Assembly: GCF_006443095.1 (NCBI RefSeq)
Contig: NZ_VFWZ01000001.1
Coordinates: 620,001-684,000 of the forward strand
Reading direction: 5' to 3'
Origin: Aquimarina algicola
GTDB taxonomy: Bacteria > Bacteroidota > Bacteroidia > Flavobacteriales > Flavobacteriaceae
Length of the DNA: 64,000 nt
Shown here: in pieces, positions 9,676 to 19,179 of the stretch
Numbering within the stretch: position 1 is the first letter of the stretch
Layout: the number at the start of each line of letters is the position of its first letter
Translations under genes and position numbers: made by a program
Notes under the pieces: model-generated
Seen by the model: the letters and a program-made list of their open reading frames with translations, nothing else
Told to the model about the DNA's origin: nothing
Database searches by the model: none

Positions 9676-11562
9676 ATGGAAGCCTTAAACTTATATCAAA
9701 TATTGATTTTGTTATTTCAAGGGGCTGTTGTAGCATTTTTTATGCTTCTATTGTTCAGATTACGAAAAACTATGGGGCTAGGTATACTTTTTGCCTCGTT
9801 AGGTTTATTTCAATTTATACAAGTCTTTTTGGCGAGTACTATATATTTTAAAATATCAGACCAAATCTTAGTATCTCCAGGATCGTCCGTTCTTTTTTCG
9901 GCTTCTCTTTTTGCTGTGTTATTACTTTATATAAAAGAAGATGCGAGTACAGCACGAAAATTGATTTATGCCTTGGTAATGGCAAATATCGTCTTATGTT
10001 TTTTGTTATTATCATTTAGAATCAATATAGAAGGAGCCTATAGCTATAATCCTTTTGATATTTCTACAGAGTTTTTTTATACTAATGTTTTTGTATTATT
10101 TGTTGGAACTGCTATACTCTATCTGGATTCTATATTAATTATATATCTATTTGAATTTATCTCAAAATATATTTCTTCGCTATTTTTTAGAATAGTTTTA
10201 ACGATGAGCATCATACTCAGTTTTGATGCTTTTTTCTTTTCAGTAGGTTCTTTTTGGTTTTTTGATAACCCCAAGCAAATTTTAATTTCAGGGCTTATTT
10301 CTAAAAATCTTATGGTGTTGTTCTACAGTATTATTTTTACGATTTATCTAAAGTTTTTTGAAAAGGAAACGTATGAACCAAATTATTTAACTTTTAAGGA
10401 TATCTTTCATAACCTTACTTATAAACAAAAATTTGAAGTCGCTGAAAAAGCAATTCAACTTACTGAAAACAGATATCATACTCTTACAAATCTTGTTCCT
10501 GTAGGTATATTTATTACTTCACAGGATGGGAAAGCTACTTATGTAAACCCTCAATGGTGTGAAATTTCGGGAATACCAGAAAAAGAAGCTCTTGGAGATG
10601 GCTGGTTGAATGCTGTACATCCTGAAGATAGAATAGCGTTGCAACATAAATGGTGTGAAGCTACCGAAAAAAGAGAAGCGTCAGATTCTGAATATCGTTT
10701 TTTAAAATCTGATGGCTCCGTTATATGGGTATTAGGTAGATCTATACCCGAACAAAATGAGAAAAAACAAATTATTGGATACGTAGGAACAGTTACAGAT
10801 ATTACAGACATTAAATTATATGAGATTGAACTAAACCGATTAAAAGAGAAAGCCGAAGAAAGTGACCGGTTAAAATCTGCGTTCCTAGCCAATATGAGTC
10901 ATGAAATACGAACACCCATGAATGGTATCATGGGACTTGCTGAACTTCTTAAAGAACCTAAACTTAGCGGAGATGAACAACAATTATACCTTGATCTCAT
11001 CAGAGAAAGTGGTGCACGTATGCTTAACATTATAAGAGATATTATTGATATCTCAAGAATAGAAGCCAATCAAGTAAAGATAAAAACTAGTGAAGTCAAC
11101 ATAAATGAGGAGACCGAATATCTTTTTAATTTTTTTAAGCCTGAAACTGATAAAAAAGGAATTGAATTGTCTCTATCCAATGGATTATCAGGAGAAGATG
11201 CAACTATAGTAACAGATAAAGAAAAGTTTACTGCTATTCTTACAAACCTTGTTAAGAACGCAATTAAATACACAAATCACGGCAGTATTTCATTTGGATA
11301 TACAAAAAAAGATCACCTGCTAACTTTTTATGTACAAGATACTGGTATGGGTATTCCCGAAAACAGGCAGAAAGCAATTTTTGACCGTTTTGTTCAGGCA
11401 GATCTTATAGATGAATATGCTTTAGAAGGGGCAGGTATAGGATTATCTATTGCAAAGGCATACGTAGAAATGCTAGACGGAAACATTTGGGTAGAAAGTA
11501 AAAAAGATAAAGGATCTACATTTTACTTTTCTTTCGCATATATAACCGCAGTAACTTCTTAA
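9676..11562 (+). CDS. Membrane-bound PAS sensor histidine kinase
   Basis: A 628-residue protein. The first 230 residues are hydrophobic with roughly seven membrane segments. A PAS/PAC domain follows (about 270-385; VPVGIFITSQDG, EYRFLKSDGSVIWV). The HisKA dimerisation domain carries the phospho-acceptor His in SHEIRTPMNGI (about 411-421). The HATPase domain has the N box NLVKNAIKYTN, G1 DTGMGIP and G2 GAGIGLSIAK. There is no receiver domain and no response regulator beside it, so it is an orphan kinase in this window. It converges with murA, with 61 bp between the stops. Confidence 0.92.
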   Translation: MEALNLYQILILLFQGAVVAFFMLLLFRLRKTMGLGILFASLGLFQFIQVFLASTIYFKISDQILVSPGSSVLFSASLFAVLLLYIKEDASTARKLIYALVMANIVLCFLLLSFRINIEGAYSYNPFDISTEFFYTNVFVLFVGTAILYLDSILIIYLFEFISKYISSLFFRIVLTMSIILSFDAFFFSVGSFWFFDNPKQILISGLISKNLMVLFYSIIFTIYLKFFEKETYEPNYLTFKDIFHNLTYKQKFEVAEKAIQLTENRYHTLTNLVPVGIFITSQDGKATYVNPQWCEISGIPEKEALGDGWLNAVHPEDRIALQHKWCEATEKREASDSEYRFLKSDGSVIWVLGRSIPEQNEKKQIIGYVGTVTDITDIKLYEIELNRLKEKAEESDRLKSAFLANMSHEIRTPMNGIMGLAELLKEPKLSGDEQQLYLDLIRESGARMLNIIRDIIDISRIEANQVKIKTSEVNINEETEYLFNFFKPETDKKGIELSLSNGLSGEDATIVTDKEKFTAILTNLVKNAIKYTNHGSISFGYTKKDHLLTFYVQDTGMGIPENRQKAIFDRFVQADLIDEYALEGAGIGLSIAKAYVEMLDGNIWVESKKDKGSTFYFSFAYITAVTS

Positions 11563-11623
11563 GAAATCATTACAATGTTACTACTCTAAAAAATAAACCG
11601 ATTAACTATTAACTCTACTTATA

Positions 11624-12940
11624 TTAGGCGTTAACTCTTACTATTTTTGCTCCAATAGCTTTTAGGCGTTCATCAATATCTTCATATCCTCGGTCTATTT
11701 GTTCTATGTTATGAATTGTTGATGTTCCTTTGGCACTCAATGCTGCAATCAACAATGAAATTCCTGCTCTAATATCAGGAGACACCATGGTTGTTGCTTT
11801 TAGAGTAGATTTAAAATCGTGTCCTATAATAGTTGCTCTATGCGGATCACAAAGTATAATTTTTGCTCCCATATCGATCAATTTATCTACAAAAAACAAT
11901 CGACTTTCAAACATTTTTTGATGTACCATGACTTCGCCTCTTGCCTGAGTTGCTACTACCAGCACTATACTTAATAAATCTGGTGTAAAACCTGGCCAAG
12001 GAGCATCTGCAATAGTCATAAAAGAACCATCGATATAACTTTCTATTTGATATCCGTTATCATGAGCAGGTATATGAATATCATCTCCTACTTTATTTAG
12101 AGTAATTCCGAGTTTTCTAAACGTATTAGGAATAATCCCCAGATTATCCCAACTTACATTCTTTATTGTGATTTCACTTCTTGTCATGGCTGCAAGCCCT
12201 ATCCATGATCCGATCTCAATCATGTCTGGTAATATCCTATGCTCACATCCTTTAAGGCTTTCAACTCCATCAATAGTCAATAGATTGGATCCAACACCAG
12301 TAATTTTTGCTCCCATCGCATTGAGCATTCTACATAATTGTTGAAGATATGGTTCACAAGCAGCATTATAAATGGTAGTCTTTCCTTTTGCTAGAACGGC
12401 AGCCATTACAATATTGGCAGTTCCTGTCACTGAAGCCTCATCAAGAAGCATATAAGTACCTATTAATCCTTCTGGTGCTTCTACTCCATAAAATCGTTCT
12501 TCTTTATTATATCTAAATTTGGCTCCCAGATTGATAAAACCCTCAAAATGAGTATCAAGACGTCTTCTTCCTATTTTATCTCCTCCAGGTCTTGGAATAT
12601 AACCTTTACCAAATCTTGCGAGTAATGGTCCTACAATCATAATAGACCCTCTAAGACCGCTTCCTTCTTTCTTAAATTGTTCACTTTCTAAATATTCCAG
12701 ATTGAGATCATCACTCTGAAAAGAATAAGTTCCCTTTCCTAGTTTTTGTATTTTAACTCCTAGATTTCTCAGAATCTCAATCAATTTATTAACATCTCTA
12801 ATATCAGGAATATTAGAAATTGTAACTTGATCTGGAGTTAATAAAACTGCGCAAAGAATCTGTAAGGCCTCATTTTTTGCTCCCTGAGGAGTTATTTCGC
12901 CTTTGAGTTGGTGTCCTCCTTCTATTCGAAAAGTACCCAT
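11624..12940 (-). CDS. murA: UDP-N-acetylglucosamine 1-carboxyvinyltransferase MurA
   Basis: A 438-residue EPSP-synthase-fold enzyme for the first committed step of peptidoglycan synthesis: transfer of enolpyruvate from PEP to UDP-GlcNAc. Lys22 and Asn23 of the AKNEAL motif are present. The mobile loop that normally contains the catalytic Cys (PGGC) reads RPGGDKIGRR, so Asp121 takes the Cys place. That exchange is known from mycobacteria and chlamydiae and makes MurA insensitive to fosfomycin, which alkylates the Cys. It is followed 55 bp away by the DUF4290 gene, whose start lies upstream of murA on the same strand. Confidence 0.96.
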   Translation of the reverse strand: MGTFRIEGGHQLKGEITPQGAKNEALQILCAVLLTPDQVTISNIPDIRDVNKLIEILRNLGVKIQKLGKGTYSFQSDDLNLEYLESEQFKKEGSGLRGSIMIVGPLLARFGKGYIPRPGGDKIGRRRLDTHFEGFINLGAKFRYNKEERFYGVEAPEGLIGTYMLLDEASVTGTANIVMAAVLAKGKTTIYNAACEPYLQQLCRMLNAMGAKITGVGSNLLTIDGVESLKGCEHRILPDMIEIGSWIGLAAMTRSEITIKNVSWDNLGIIPNTFRKLGITLNKVGDDIHIPAHDNGYQIESYIDGSFMTIADAPWPGFTPDLLSIVLVVATQARGEVMVHQKMFESRLFFVDKLIDMGAKIILCDPHRATIIGHDFKSTLKATTMVSPDIRAGISLLIAALSAKGTSTIHNIEQIDRGYEDIDERLKAIGAKIVRVNA

Positions 12941-12995
12941 CTAGTGTATAAGTATTAAAGGTTGAAAGTCTATGTTTTATTGGGAATGCTAGAAT

Positions 12996-13628
12996 CTAGT
13001 ATCGTTTTTTACCACGATTTCTATAATTCTTCTTATTGGTAGTTTTTTTCTTTTTACCCTTCATAAGATCGCTGGCATCGATAAGATCTTCATTGCTATT
13101 TTTCAAATTAATTTTTCCATTACTTAATTCAAAAAGGTGGTCAAAAATAACATCATCTTCTACAGTATCTTTATTCCAATTCAAATAACATTTCTTCATA
13201 TGATTTGCTATTGTGAATGTCAATGCCGTTTTAAGCTCTCCTTCCTCCCAATTATTTGCTACATCTATCATACGTTTGATATTATTACCATAGAATCTAT
13301 ATTTTGGAAAATTCTGAGGGTAATTCAACGGTTCGGGACGTTCTTCTAATTTTTCTTGAGTTAGAATTGGGAAAGGAGCATCTACATCGAGTTTAAAATT
13401 ACTCATAATGAAAAGCTGATCCCATAACTTGTGTTGAAACTCTGGAACATCACGTAAATGCGGCTGCAAATTTCCCATTACGGCAATAATAGATTTTGCT
13501 ACTTTATTACGCTCTTCTCTATCTTCAATCTCAACCGTATGATTAATCATTTTCTGTAAATGACGTCCATACTCAGGTATGATTAACTTTTCTCTTTCTG
13601 TATTATATTCTAAATTATCAATATTCAT
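12996..13628 (-). CDS. DUF4290 domain protein
   Basis: A 210-residue soluble protein of the DUF4290 family, which is found in Bacteroidetes and often sits next to murA. Recognisable stretches are LEYNTEREKLIIPEYGRH at the N-terminus and PEPLNYPQNFPKYRFYG in the middle. The last 25 residues are rich in Lys, Arg and Asn (KKKKTTNKKNYRNRGKKRY), suggesting contact with nucleic acid. The function is not known. It is probably co-transcribed with murA (55 bp gap). Confidence 0.85.
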   Translation of the reverse strand: MNIDNLEYNTEREKLIIPEYGRHLQKMINHTVEIEDREERNKVAKSIIAVMGNLQPHLRDVPEFQHKLWDQLFIMSNFKLDVDAPFPILTQEKLEERPEPLNYPQNFPKYRFYGNNIKRMIDVANNWEEGELKTALTFTIANHMKKCYLNWNKDTVEDDVIFDHLFELSNGKINLKNSNEDLIDASDLMKGKKKKTTNKKNYRNRGKKRY

Positions 13629-13804
13629 AAAGTTATAGGTAAATAAGGTATTTATGCTTTTTTTACGTATTAAAACAAAAAATACTTAGGGATGCAAAAT
13701 AATAAAATTTAATAAGTAGTTGTGTTCAAAAAAATAAAAGTTTAGTAATAAATACTATTTATCAATCATTCAACACCTATTCGTAAGAAATATTATATAA
13801 AATA

Positions 13805-14089
13805 TTACAGAGAAATAACTCCTTCAACTTTTTGTGCTACCTCTTTATATTTAAGAATCACCTGATCAGGGTTTTTCATTCTTACATTAATAGAAACACT
13901 TGTATACTTTCCGTTTTTAGATTGTTTGGTGCTAATTACAGCCCCCATATTATCAAATATAGCTTCTATTTGCTCTATTTTTTTTGCTTCTGTAGGAACA
14001 ATAAATTTATACAAATAGGCAGTTGGCCAAAGTGCAGTATCTGCTAATTGTGTTTTTAATTTTTTATAAAACTCTTCAGAATCTTTCAT
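13805..14089 (-). CDS. DUF493 family protein
   Basis: A small 94-residue protein of the DUF493 (YbeD-like) family, which has an ACT-like fold. The core KYTSVSINVRMKNPDQVILKY is typical. The function is unknown; a regulatory, ligand-binding role is often suggested for the fold. It is separated by 176 bp from the DUF4290 gene and by 67 bp from the molybdenum-related genes, so it may be a transcription unit of its own. Confidence 0.8.
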   Translation of the reverse strand: MKDSEEFYKKLKTQLADTALWPTAYLYKFIVPTEAKKIEQIEAIFDNMGAVISTKQSKNGKYTSVSINVRMKNPDQVILKYKEVAQKVEGVISL

Positions 14090-14156
14090 GTATTCTTTAG
14101 GATCAAAATTTGAGCCAAAGATAAAGCTTATGATTTACAAATGATATAAAAGTTGG

Positions 14157-14774
14157 CTACCATTTTTCAGAAAAAAAATCTGATTTCAATAAAGCGTTGT
14201 ACTGTTCTTGTGTATCTATATCAATTCCTCTATCATTTGCAGAAACAGATACCACATCATTGTGTTGTCTTATTAAATGTCTTGCTCCAAAATCCGACTG
14301 TAATTTTAATAATTCATCAAAATATTGGGAAGGTAGTATTGCCGGTACTCCTAATTTATTTTTTAATTTGGTAGCAATTATTTTTGTTTCATCCTTATAA
14401 AAATATTCTTTCATGATTTTATAATGCTCATAACCTAGTAATGGTTGATCAATGAGAGAAATTAAGATTCCTTGATAAGAAACACCTTCTTGTATACATT
14501 CTCGTACTGCACATCGTATTGAAGATCCCATTCCAGATTGCCAATCTTTATTTTGGACTATTTTTATAGGGTGATGATCAATATGATCACGTAAGGTTTT
14601 GTAATTAGCTCCCAGCACTATACAAATATTAGTATTAGCAACCTTTAAGGCTTCTTTGATCGCATGCTCTATAAAAGTGGTATCACCTATAGTAAGAAGT
14701 TGCTTAGGTGTACCCATCCTACTTGATGAGCCTGCTGCCAAAATAATATGCAAGATTTTAGGTATTGAGCGCAT
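14157..14774 (-). CDS. MobA/MocA-like nucleotidyltransferase
   Basis: A 205-residue NTP transferase. The LAAGSSSRMGTPKQLL loop (about 12-27) is the nucleotide-binding signature of the MobA/MocA/GlmU-N group, and ISLIDQPLLG supplies the metal-binding Asp. In molybdenum hydroxylase loci such proteins attach CMP (MocA) to the molybdenum cofactor. The start overlaps the upstream xdhC-like gene by 17 bp, which points to coupled expression. It sits at the end of the set xdhC-like, iorB-like, iorA-like and most likely matures their cofactor. The choice of CTP over GTP cannot be read from sequence by eye. Confidence 0.85.
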   Translation of the reverse strand: MRSIPKILHIILAAGSSSRMGTPKQLLTIGDTTFIEHAIKEALKVANTNICIVLGANYKTLRDHIDHHPIKIVQNKDWQSGMGSSIRCAVRECIQEGVSYQGILISLIDQPLLGYEHYKIMKEYFYKDETKIIATKLKNKLGVPAILPSQYFDELLKLQSDFGARHLIRQHNDVVSVSANDRGIDIDTQEQYNALLKSDFFSEKW

Positions 14775-15810
14775 CGATATTAATACCCTTATTTATTCTG
14801 TCATCATGAATCGCTCCTTTTTTATTCGAAAGTGAAATAGGGTCTTGATTTCGTATTACTGACAAAATTTCTGCAATGATCGAAATTGCAATTTCTTGTG
14901 GGGTTTCTGCTCCAAGATTTAATCCCGCCGGTCCATGTATTTTATCTAAAAAATCATCTTGTACGTCTGGAAAGTACTCTATAAACGCAGATAGTAATTT
15001 CTCTCGTCTTCTTGCAGGTCCTAACAACCCTATATAAGTTGGACTTGTATCTTTTAACGCTTGTAGATACAATAAATCCTTTGCAAAATTATGTGTCATT
15101 AAGATGATTGCTGTTTGATCATCTATATTTTCAACATGTAATTCTTCTGGAGCTTGATATATAATATTCTCAGCTCCCCGAAAATCATCTATTTGTTTAT
15201 TACTTTTTGAAGAGCAAACAACTTCTACCTGCCATCCTGTAGCATTGGCTAGTTCAGATAATTTAGATGCATCATGTTCTTCTCCTATTATAATGAGTCT
15301 AAAACAAGGCAACAATTCTCTCTGAAATTGTTTTGACTGACCATCTGATAAAACATTTTTCGAAAATGTAAAGGTTTCTTTATCAAATTTAATATAAGAT
15401 CCTAAACCTTCATTGTGATTTTCAATTTTATTGTAGAAAGAAATAATCTCAAAAGGTTTCCTTTTTTTTAGATAGGTATCGATCGTATTAATAGTAGTTG
15501 TATTTATAGAAAAAGGTTCTATTAAAATATAGAGTAACCCTTCGCAACCTAATCTGTATTTACCATCATAAGTCATTATTTTTGGTTTTCCTGTTTTAAA
15601 TACAGATATAGATTGTCTAAAAACTTCTTTTTCTACACATCCTCCACTTACAGCTCCTCTTGTTTGTCCGTTTTGTAACAGCAACATTCCTACACCCGGT
15701 CTTCTATACGACGATCCTTCTACATCAACAACTGTAGCCATTACAGCAGGAATCCCCTGCTGTTTGGCTACATGATATGCTTCTATAATTTCTTTGAATT
15801 CGTGAGTCAT
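14758..15810 (-). CDS. XdhC family protein (Moco insertion factor)
   Basis: A 350-residue member of the XdhC/CoxI family, which loads the molybdenum cofactor onto xanthine-dehydrogenase-like enzymes. The N-terminal XdhC/CoxI domain contains SSYRRPGVGMLL and AVSGGCVEKE. The C-terminal Rossmann domain has ILMTHNFAKDLLYL and YIGLLGPARRREKLL, followed by HGPAGLNLGAETPQEIAISI. It lies 4 bp from the iorB-like gene and overlaps the MocA-like gene by 17 bp. Its partner is therefore almost certainly the enzyme encoded at 15815-18453. Confidence 0.9.
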   Translation of the reverse strand: MTHEFKEIIEAYHVAKQQGIPAVMATVVDVEGSSYRRPGVGMLLLQNGQTRGAVSGGCVEKEVFRQSISVFKTGKPKIMTYDGKYRLGCEGLLYILIEPFSINTTTINTIDTYLKKRKPFEIISFYNKIENHNEGLGSYIKFDKETFTFSKNVLSDGQSKQFQRELLPCFRLIIIGEEHDASKLSELANATGWQVEVVCSSKSNKQIDDFRGAENIIYQAPEELHVENIDDQTAIILMTHNFAKDLLYLQALKDTSPTYIGLLGPARRREKLLSAFIEYFPDVQDDFLDKIHGPAGLNLGAETPQEIAISIIAEILSVIRNQDPISLSNKKGAIHDDRINKGINIDALNT

Positions 15811-15814
15811 ATTT

Positions 15815-17971
15815 TTACCCTAACGGAGCTTTTTCTTTCTTCATGTTTTCTATAAAAGGTTGTTTGTATAAACGTATCCCTTTAGCTGCTTTTATTGCAT
15901 TAGAAACTGCTGCTCCTGCTGGTGGTAAAGTAGGTTCTCCTAATCCGGTTGGTGCCACATCACTTTCTATAAAATGTGTTTCGACAACAGGTGTTTCATT
16001 TATTCTAATCAAACGATAACTATTAAAGTTTTTATCTTTGGGTTCTCCATCTTTAAAAGAAAAATTACCATACATAGCATGACCTACTCCATCTATAATT
16101 CCTCCTTCAATTTGGTTTTTTGCTCCTAATGGATTTACAACAATACCACAATCTACCACACAGGTTACTTTTTTTACTACCGGCATTTCATTTTCAAGCA
16201 CGACATCTGCTACTTCTGCTACATGAGTATTGTGACAGTAATAGGCACTAAACCCTTGAAAAACGCCTTCTTTGCTATTTCCCCATCCAGATTTTTCAAC
16301 GGCTACTTTTATAACATTTTCTAGTCTTTCTGGTGAATATTGGATTCTCTCGTCTGTAGTACCTTTTACTTTTTGCAATAGATCCAATCGCAATTGTATT
16401 CTGTCTACTTCTAATATTTCTGCGAGTTCGTCAAAAAAACTTTGCTCTGCAAACGACAAAAAGTTAGTATATGGAGCTCTCCAGGCTCCTGTTGTGATTT
16501 TACTTTGATAACTGGCAACATCTACCTGATAATTTTCTATAGCACCTGCTGGAAAGAAATTAGGGATCAATCCGTACATATTAGAATTTATGGAAGCTTC
16601 TTTAAGGTGATATCCTGTGATTTTACCTTCTTTAATAGATGCACTTATTCTATATTTGATGGCAGGACGATAAATTCCTGCAGACATATCATCTTCTCGT
16701 GAGTATACAACTTTTACAGGTTTTTTTGCTACCTTGGAGATTTCTGCCGCTTCTAAAGCAAAATCACCATACAAACGTCGACCAAATCCACCTCCCATTC
16801 TTGTCATTTCTACAGAAACATCTTTTAGATCTCTTTCTAATAACTCTGCGACAGCTCCTGCTGTTCTTTCGGGAGTTTGTATAGGACCAACCAGCCTAAC
16901 TTTTTCATCAGTAACATCTGCAAAGAAATTCATGGGTTCCATACAGTTATGTGGTAAAAAAGGAGACTCATAAGTACGCTCAATCACTTGATCTACATCT
17001 TCAAAAGCTTTTTTAATATCACCATCGCTTCGCATCGTGTCAAAATCTTTACCGTCTAAAAGTTCGATAAGTTTTTTATCATGATCTTCTGTACTCTCTA
17101 ATGTTTCATCAGAAATCCAATTCGCTTTTAATGCTTTTTTACCTTTCATTGCTGTCCAGGTATCTTTTGCAAGTACTGCTATTTTATCTCCAAATTTTAC
17201 TATTGATTGCACACCTGCAACTTTTTTAGCTTCGGTATCATCAAAGCTATCAAGTTTTTTACCAAATGCAGGAGGTCTAAGTACAGAAGCATATAACATG
17301 CCTTCTTCTTTATAGTCCATACCATAAAGAGGTTTTCCTGCTACAATTTTATCAATATCTACGTTATTTATGTCCTGGCCGATGATGGTAAAATCTTTTG
17401 GATCTTTTAATTTCACATTTTCCGGGACTTTAAGAGCTGCTGCTTCTTTAACGACTTCTCCATATCCTAATTTATCTCCATTAGCATTGAATATAAAACC
17501 TTCTTTTGTAGTACATTCTGACGCTTCTACTCCCCATTTGGCAGCAGCAGCATTAACAAGCATTTGTCGTGCTGTTGCTCCTGTTTGTCGTAGAGGTTCC
17601 CAACCTAAGCGAATAGATTGACTCCCTCCTGCTACTTGTCTCGTAAAATTCTCTGTATCAAGCTCTCCTTGAGCAACATGAACATTATCCCATAATACAT
17701 CTAATTCTTCTGCAATAAGCATTGGCATAGCTGTTTTGACCCCTTGCCCTATTTCTGGATTAGGAGAAAAAATAGTGACTATTCCATTATCTGCAATCTT
17801 TATAAATGCATTAAAATCATTAAAATTAAGTTTGGATATATCTACAGGAGGGGCTGCTTCTGGTTTACACGCCTGAAATAAGTTAAACCCTATCAATAAT
17901 CCTCCTCCGGCTAACGAAGACGTTTTTATAAATGACCTTCTACTGAATGAAGGTGAAACAATATTTTTCAT
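15815..17971 (-). CDS. Molybdopterin-binding subunit of aldehyde/isoquinoline oxidoreductase-type enzyme (IorB-like)
   Basis: A 718-residue large subunit of the xanthine dehydrogenase superfamily, in the periplasmic IorB-type branch. The N-terminus has a twin-arginine signal (FSRRSFIKTSS) followed by a hydrophobic stretch ending in a Cys at about 35. Molybdopterin contact regions include RMGGGFGRRLYGD near 395, GAWRAPYT near 490 and GLGEPTLPPAGAAV near 680, where the Glu matches the catalytic glutamate of the family. The small iron-sulfur subunit is encoded 11 bp upstream; no FAD subunit is present, so electrons probably go to a cytochrome or quinone. The substrate, an aldehyde or N-heterocycle, is unknown. 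Confidence 0.9.
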   Translation of the reverse strand: MKNIVSPSFSRRSFIKTSSLAGGGLLIGFNLFQACKPEAAPPVDISKLNFNDFNAFIKIADNGIVTIFSPNPEIGQGVKTAMPMLIAEELDVLWDNVHVAQGELDTENFTRQVAGGSQSIRLGWEPLRQTGATARQMLVNAAAAKWGVEASECTTKEGFIFNANGDKLGYGEVVKEAAALKVPENVKLKDPKDFTIIGQDINNVDIDKIVAGKPLYGMDYKEEGMLYASVLRPPAFGKKLDSFDDTEAKKVAGVQSIVKFGDKIAVLAKDTWTAMKGKKALKANWISDETLESTEDHDKKLIELLDGKDFDTMRSDGDIKKAFEDVDQVIERTYESPFLPHNCMEPMNFFADVTDEKVRLVGPIQTPERTAGAVAELLERDLKDVSVEMTRMGGGFGRRLYGDFALEAAEISKVAKKPVKVVYSREDDMSAGIYRPAIKYRISASIKEGKITGYHLKEASINSNMYGLIPNFFPAGAIENYQVDVASYQSKITTGAWRAPYTNFLSFAEQSFFDELAEILEVDRIQLRLDLLQKVKGTTDERIQYSPERLENVIKVAVEKSGWGNSKEGVFQGFSAYYCHNTHVAEVADVVLENEMPVVKKVTCVVDCGIVVNPLGAKNQIEGGIIDGVGHAMYGNFSFKDGEPKDKNFNSYRLIRINETPVVETHFIESDVAPTGLGEPTLPPAGAAVSNAIKAAKGIRLYKQPFIENMKKEKAPLG

Positions 17972-17982
17972 TGTGATTTTTT

Positions 17983-18453
17983 TTAGCTGGTTTGATTGAT
18001 TTTACTAGCGGCAAGCTCTACAGCTTTTTCTATTCTATTATAAGCAGCGCATCTACAGATATTACCGCTCATAGCATCCCTAATTTCTAACCTACTTGGA
18101 TTATTGTTTTCTTCTAAAAAGGCTGCGGCAGACATCATTTGCCCTGCCTGACAATACCCGCATTGAGGCACATCTACTTCTTTCCAAGCTTGTTGTACAG
18201 GATGAGAAGCATCTTCAGACAACCCTTCTATTGTTGTAATCTCCATGTTTTCTACCATAGAAACTTGAAGAAGACAGCTTCTGGTTGCAGATCCATCCAA
18301 ATGTATTGTACATGCTCCACATTGACCTATCCCACATCCAAATTTGGTTCCTACCATATTAAGATGGTCTCTTAGTACCCATAAGAGGGGTGTCTCTTGA
18401 TCAGCCTCTACTGAGTGGGACTGTCCATTAATTTTTAAATTGTAAATAGGCAT
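17983..18453 (-). CDS. (2Fe-2S)-binding small subunit (IorA-like)
   Basis: A 156-residue two-cluster iron-sulfur subunit. The N-terminal ferredoxin-like domain holds CGIGQCGACTIHLDG (about 40-54) plus a later Cys in RSCLLQ. The C-terminal helical domain holds CGYCQAGQMM and CRCAAYNRIEKAV, the usual ligands of the second cluster. The protein pairs with the molybdopterin subunit downstream. It has no signal of its own and is presumably exported by the Tat system together with its partner. It is the first gene of this operon; 165 bp separate it from the divergent NTPase gene. Confidence 0.93.
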   Translation of the reverse strand: MPIYNLKINGQSHSVEADQETPLLWVLRDHLNMVGTKFGCGIGQCGACTIHLDGSATRSCLLQVSMVENMEITTIEGLSEDASHPVQQAWKEVDVPQCGYCQAGQMMSAAAFLEENNNPSRLEIRDAMSGNICRCAAYNRIEKAVELAASKINQTS

Positions 18454-18618
18454 GAGTTTTAATTTTAATTAATCTAAATAAGGAAAAGATGAGTTTATTT
18501 TTCATTAAATTACTAAAAAATCAAAGGGTTGATCAAATTTTAACAGACCTTTATATCTTATGGAATTATCATTTTTGTAATCTCATATTAATTCCGAAAT
18601 TTGTAAAAAATTATTCCC

Positions 18619-19173
18619 TTGACAAAAAAGAGAGTTGTAATTACCGGTGCTCCGGGAACAGGTAAAACTTCAGTAATTCATAAACTTGAAGCATCAGGAT
18701 ATTTTTGTTTTCATGAAGTGATAAGGACTATGACACAAGAATTGAAAAAAAATAATGGTTCTGAAATCAAATCTAACCCAATTGTTTCTACTACTGATCC
18801 ACATTTATTTAATTCCAAAATCTTAGATGCCAGAGTACAACAGTTCAATGATGCTTTGACAAATGAAAATTCTATTTTATTTTATGATAGAGGAATCCCT
18901 GATGTACTGGCTTATATGAACTACTTTAATCAAAAGGATGATCATAATTTTATAACGCAATGTAAAGCTTGCGAATATGATCATATTTTTATTTTACCTC
19001 CTTGGAAAGAGATTTATACCTCTGATGAAGAGCGCTTTGAAACTTTCGAGCAAGCAGAAGATATACATCATCACCTCTTTAATATATATACTGATCTTGG
19101 ATATGAATGCATAAACGTTCCTTTTGGTAGTGTTGCACAACGTACTGATTTTATTTTACAACGTGTTTTGTGA
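18619..19173 (+). CDS. AAA_28-type NTPase
   Basis: A 184-residue P-loop protein that starts with TTG at 18619. The Walker A motif GAPGTGKTS is at about 9-17 and FYDRGIPDVLAYM is a Walker B-like segment near 90. The pattern fits the AAA_28 family of kinase-like ATPases, whose role is not well defined. It ends 6 bp before recQ and is probably co-transcribed with it and with fmt. Confidence 0.8.
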   Translation: MTKKRVVITGAPGTGKTSVIHKLEASGYFCFHEVIRTMTQELKKNNGSEIKSNPIVSTTDPHLFNSKILDARVQQFNDALTNENSILFYDRGIPDVLAYMNYFNQKDDHNFITQCKACEYDHIFILPPWKEIYTSDEERFETFEQAEDIHHHLFNIYTDLGYECINVPFGSVAQRTDFILQRVL

Positions 19174-19179
19174 TTTGAT

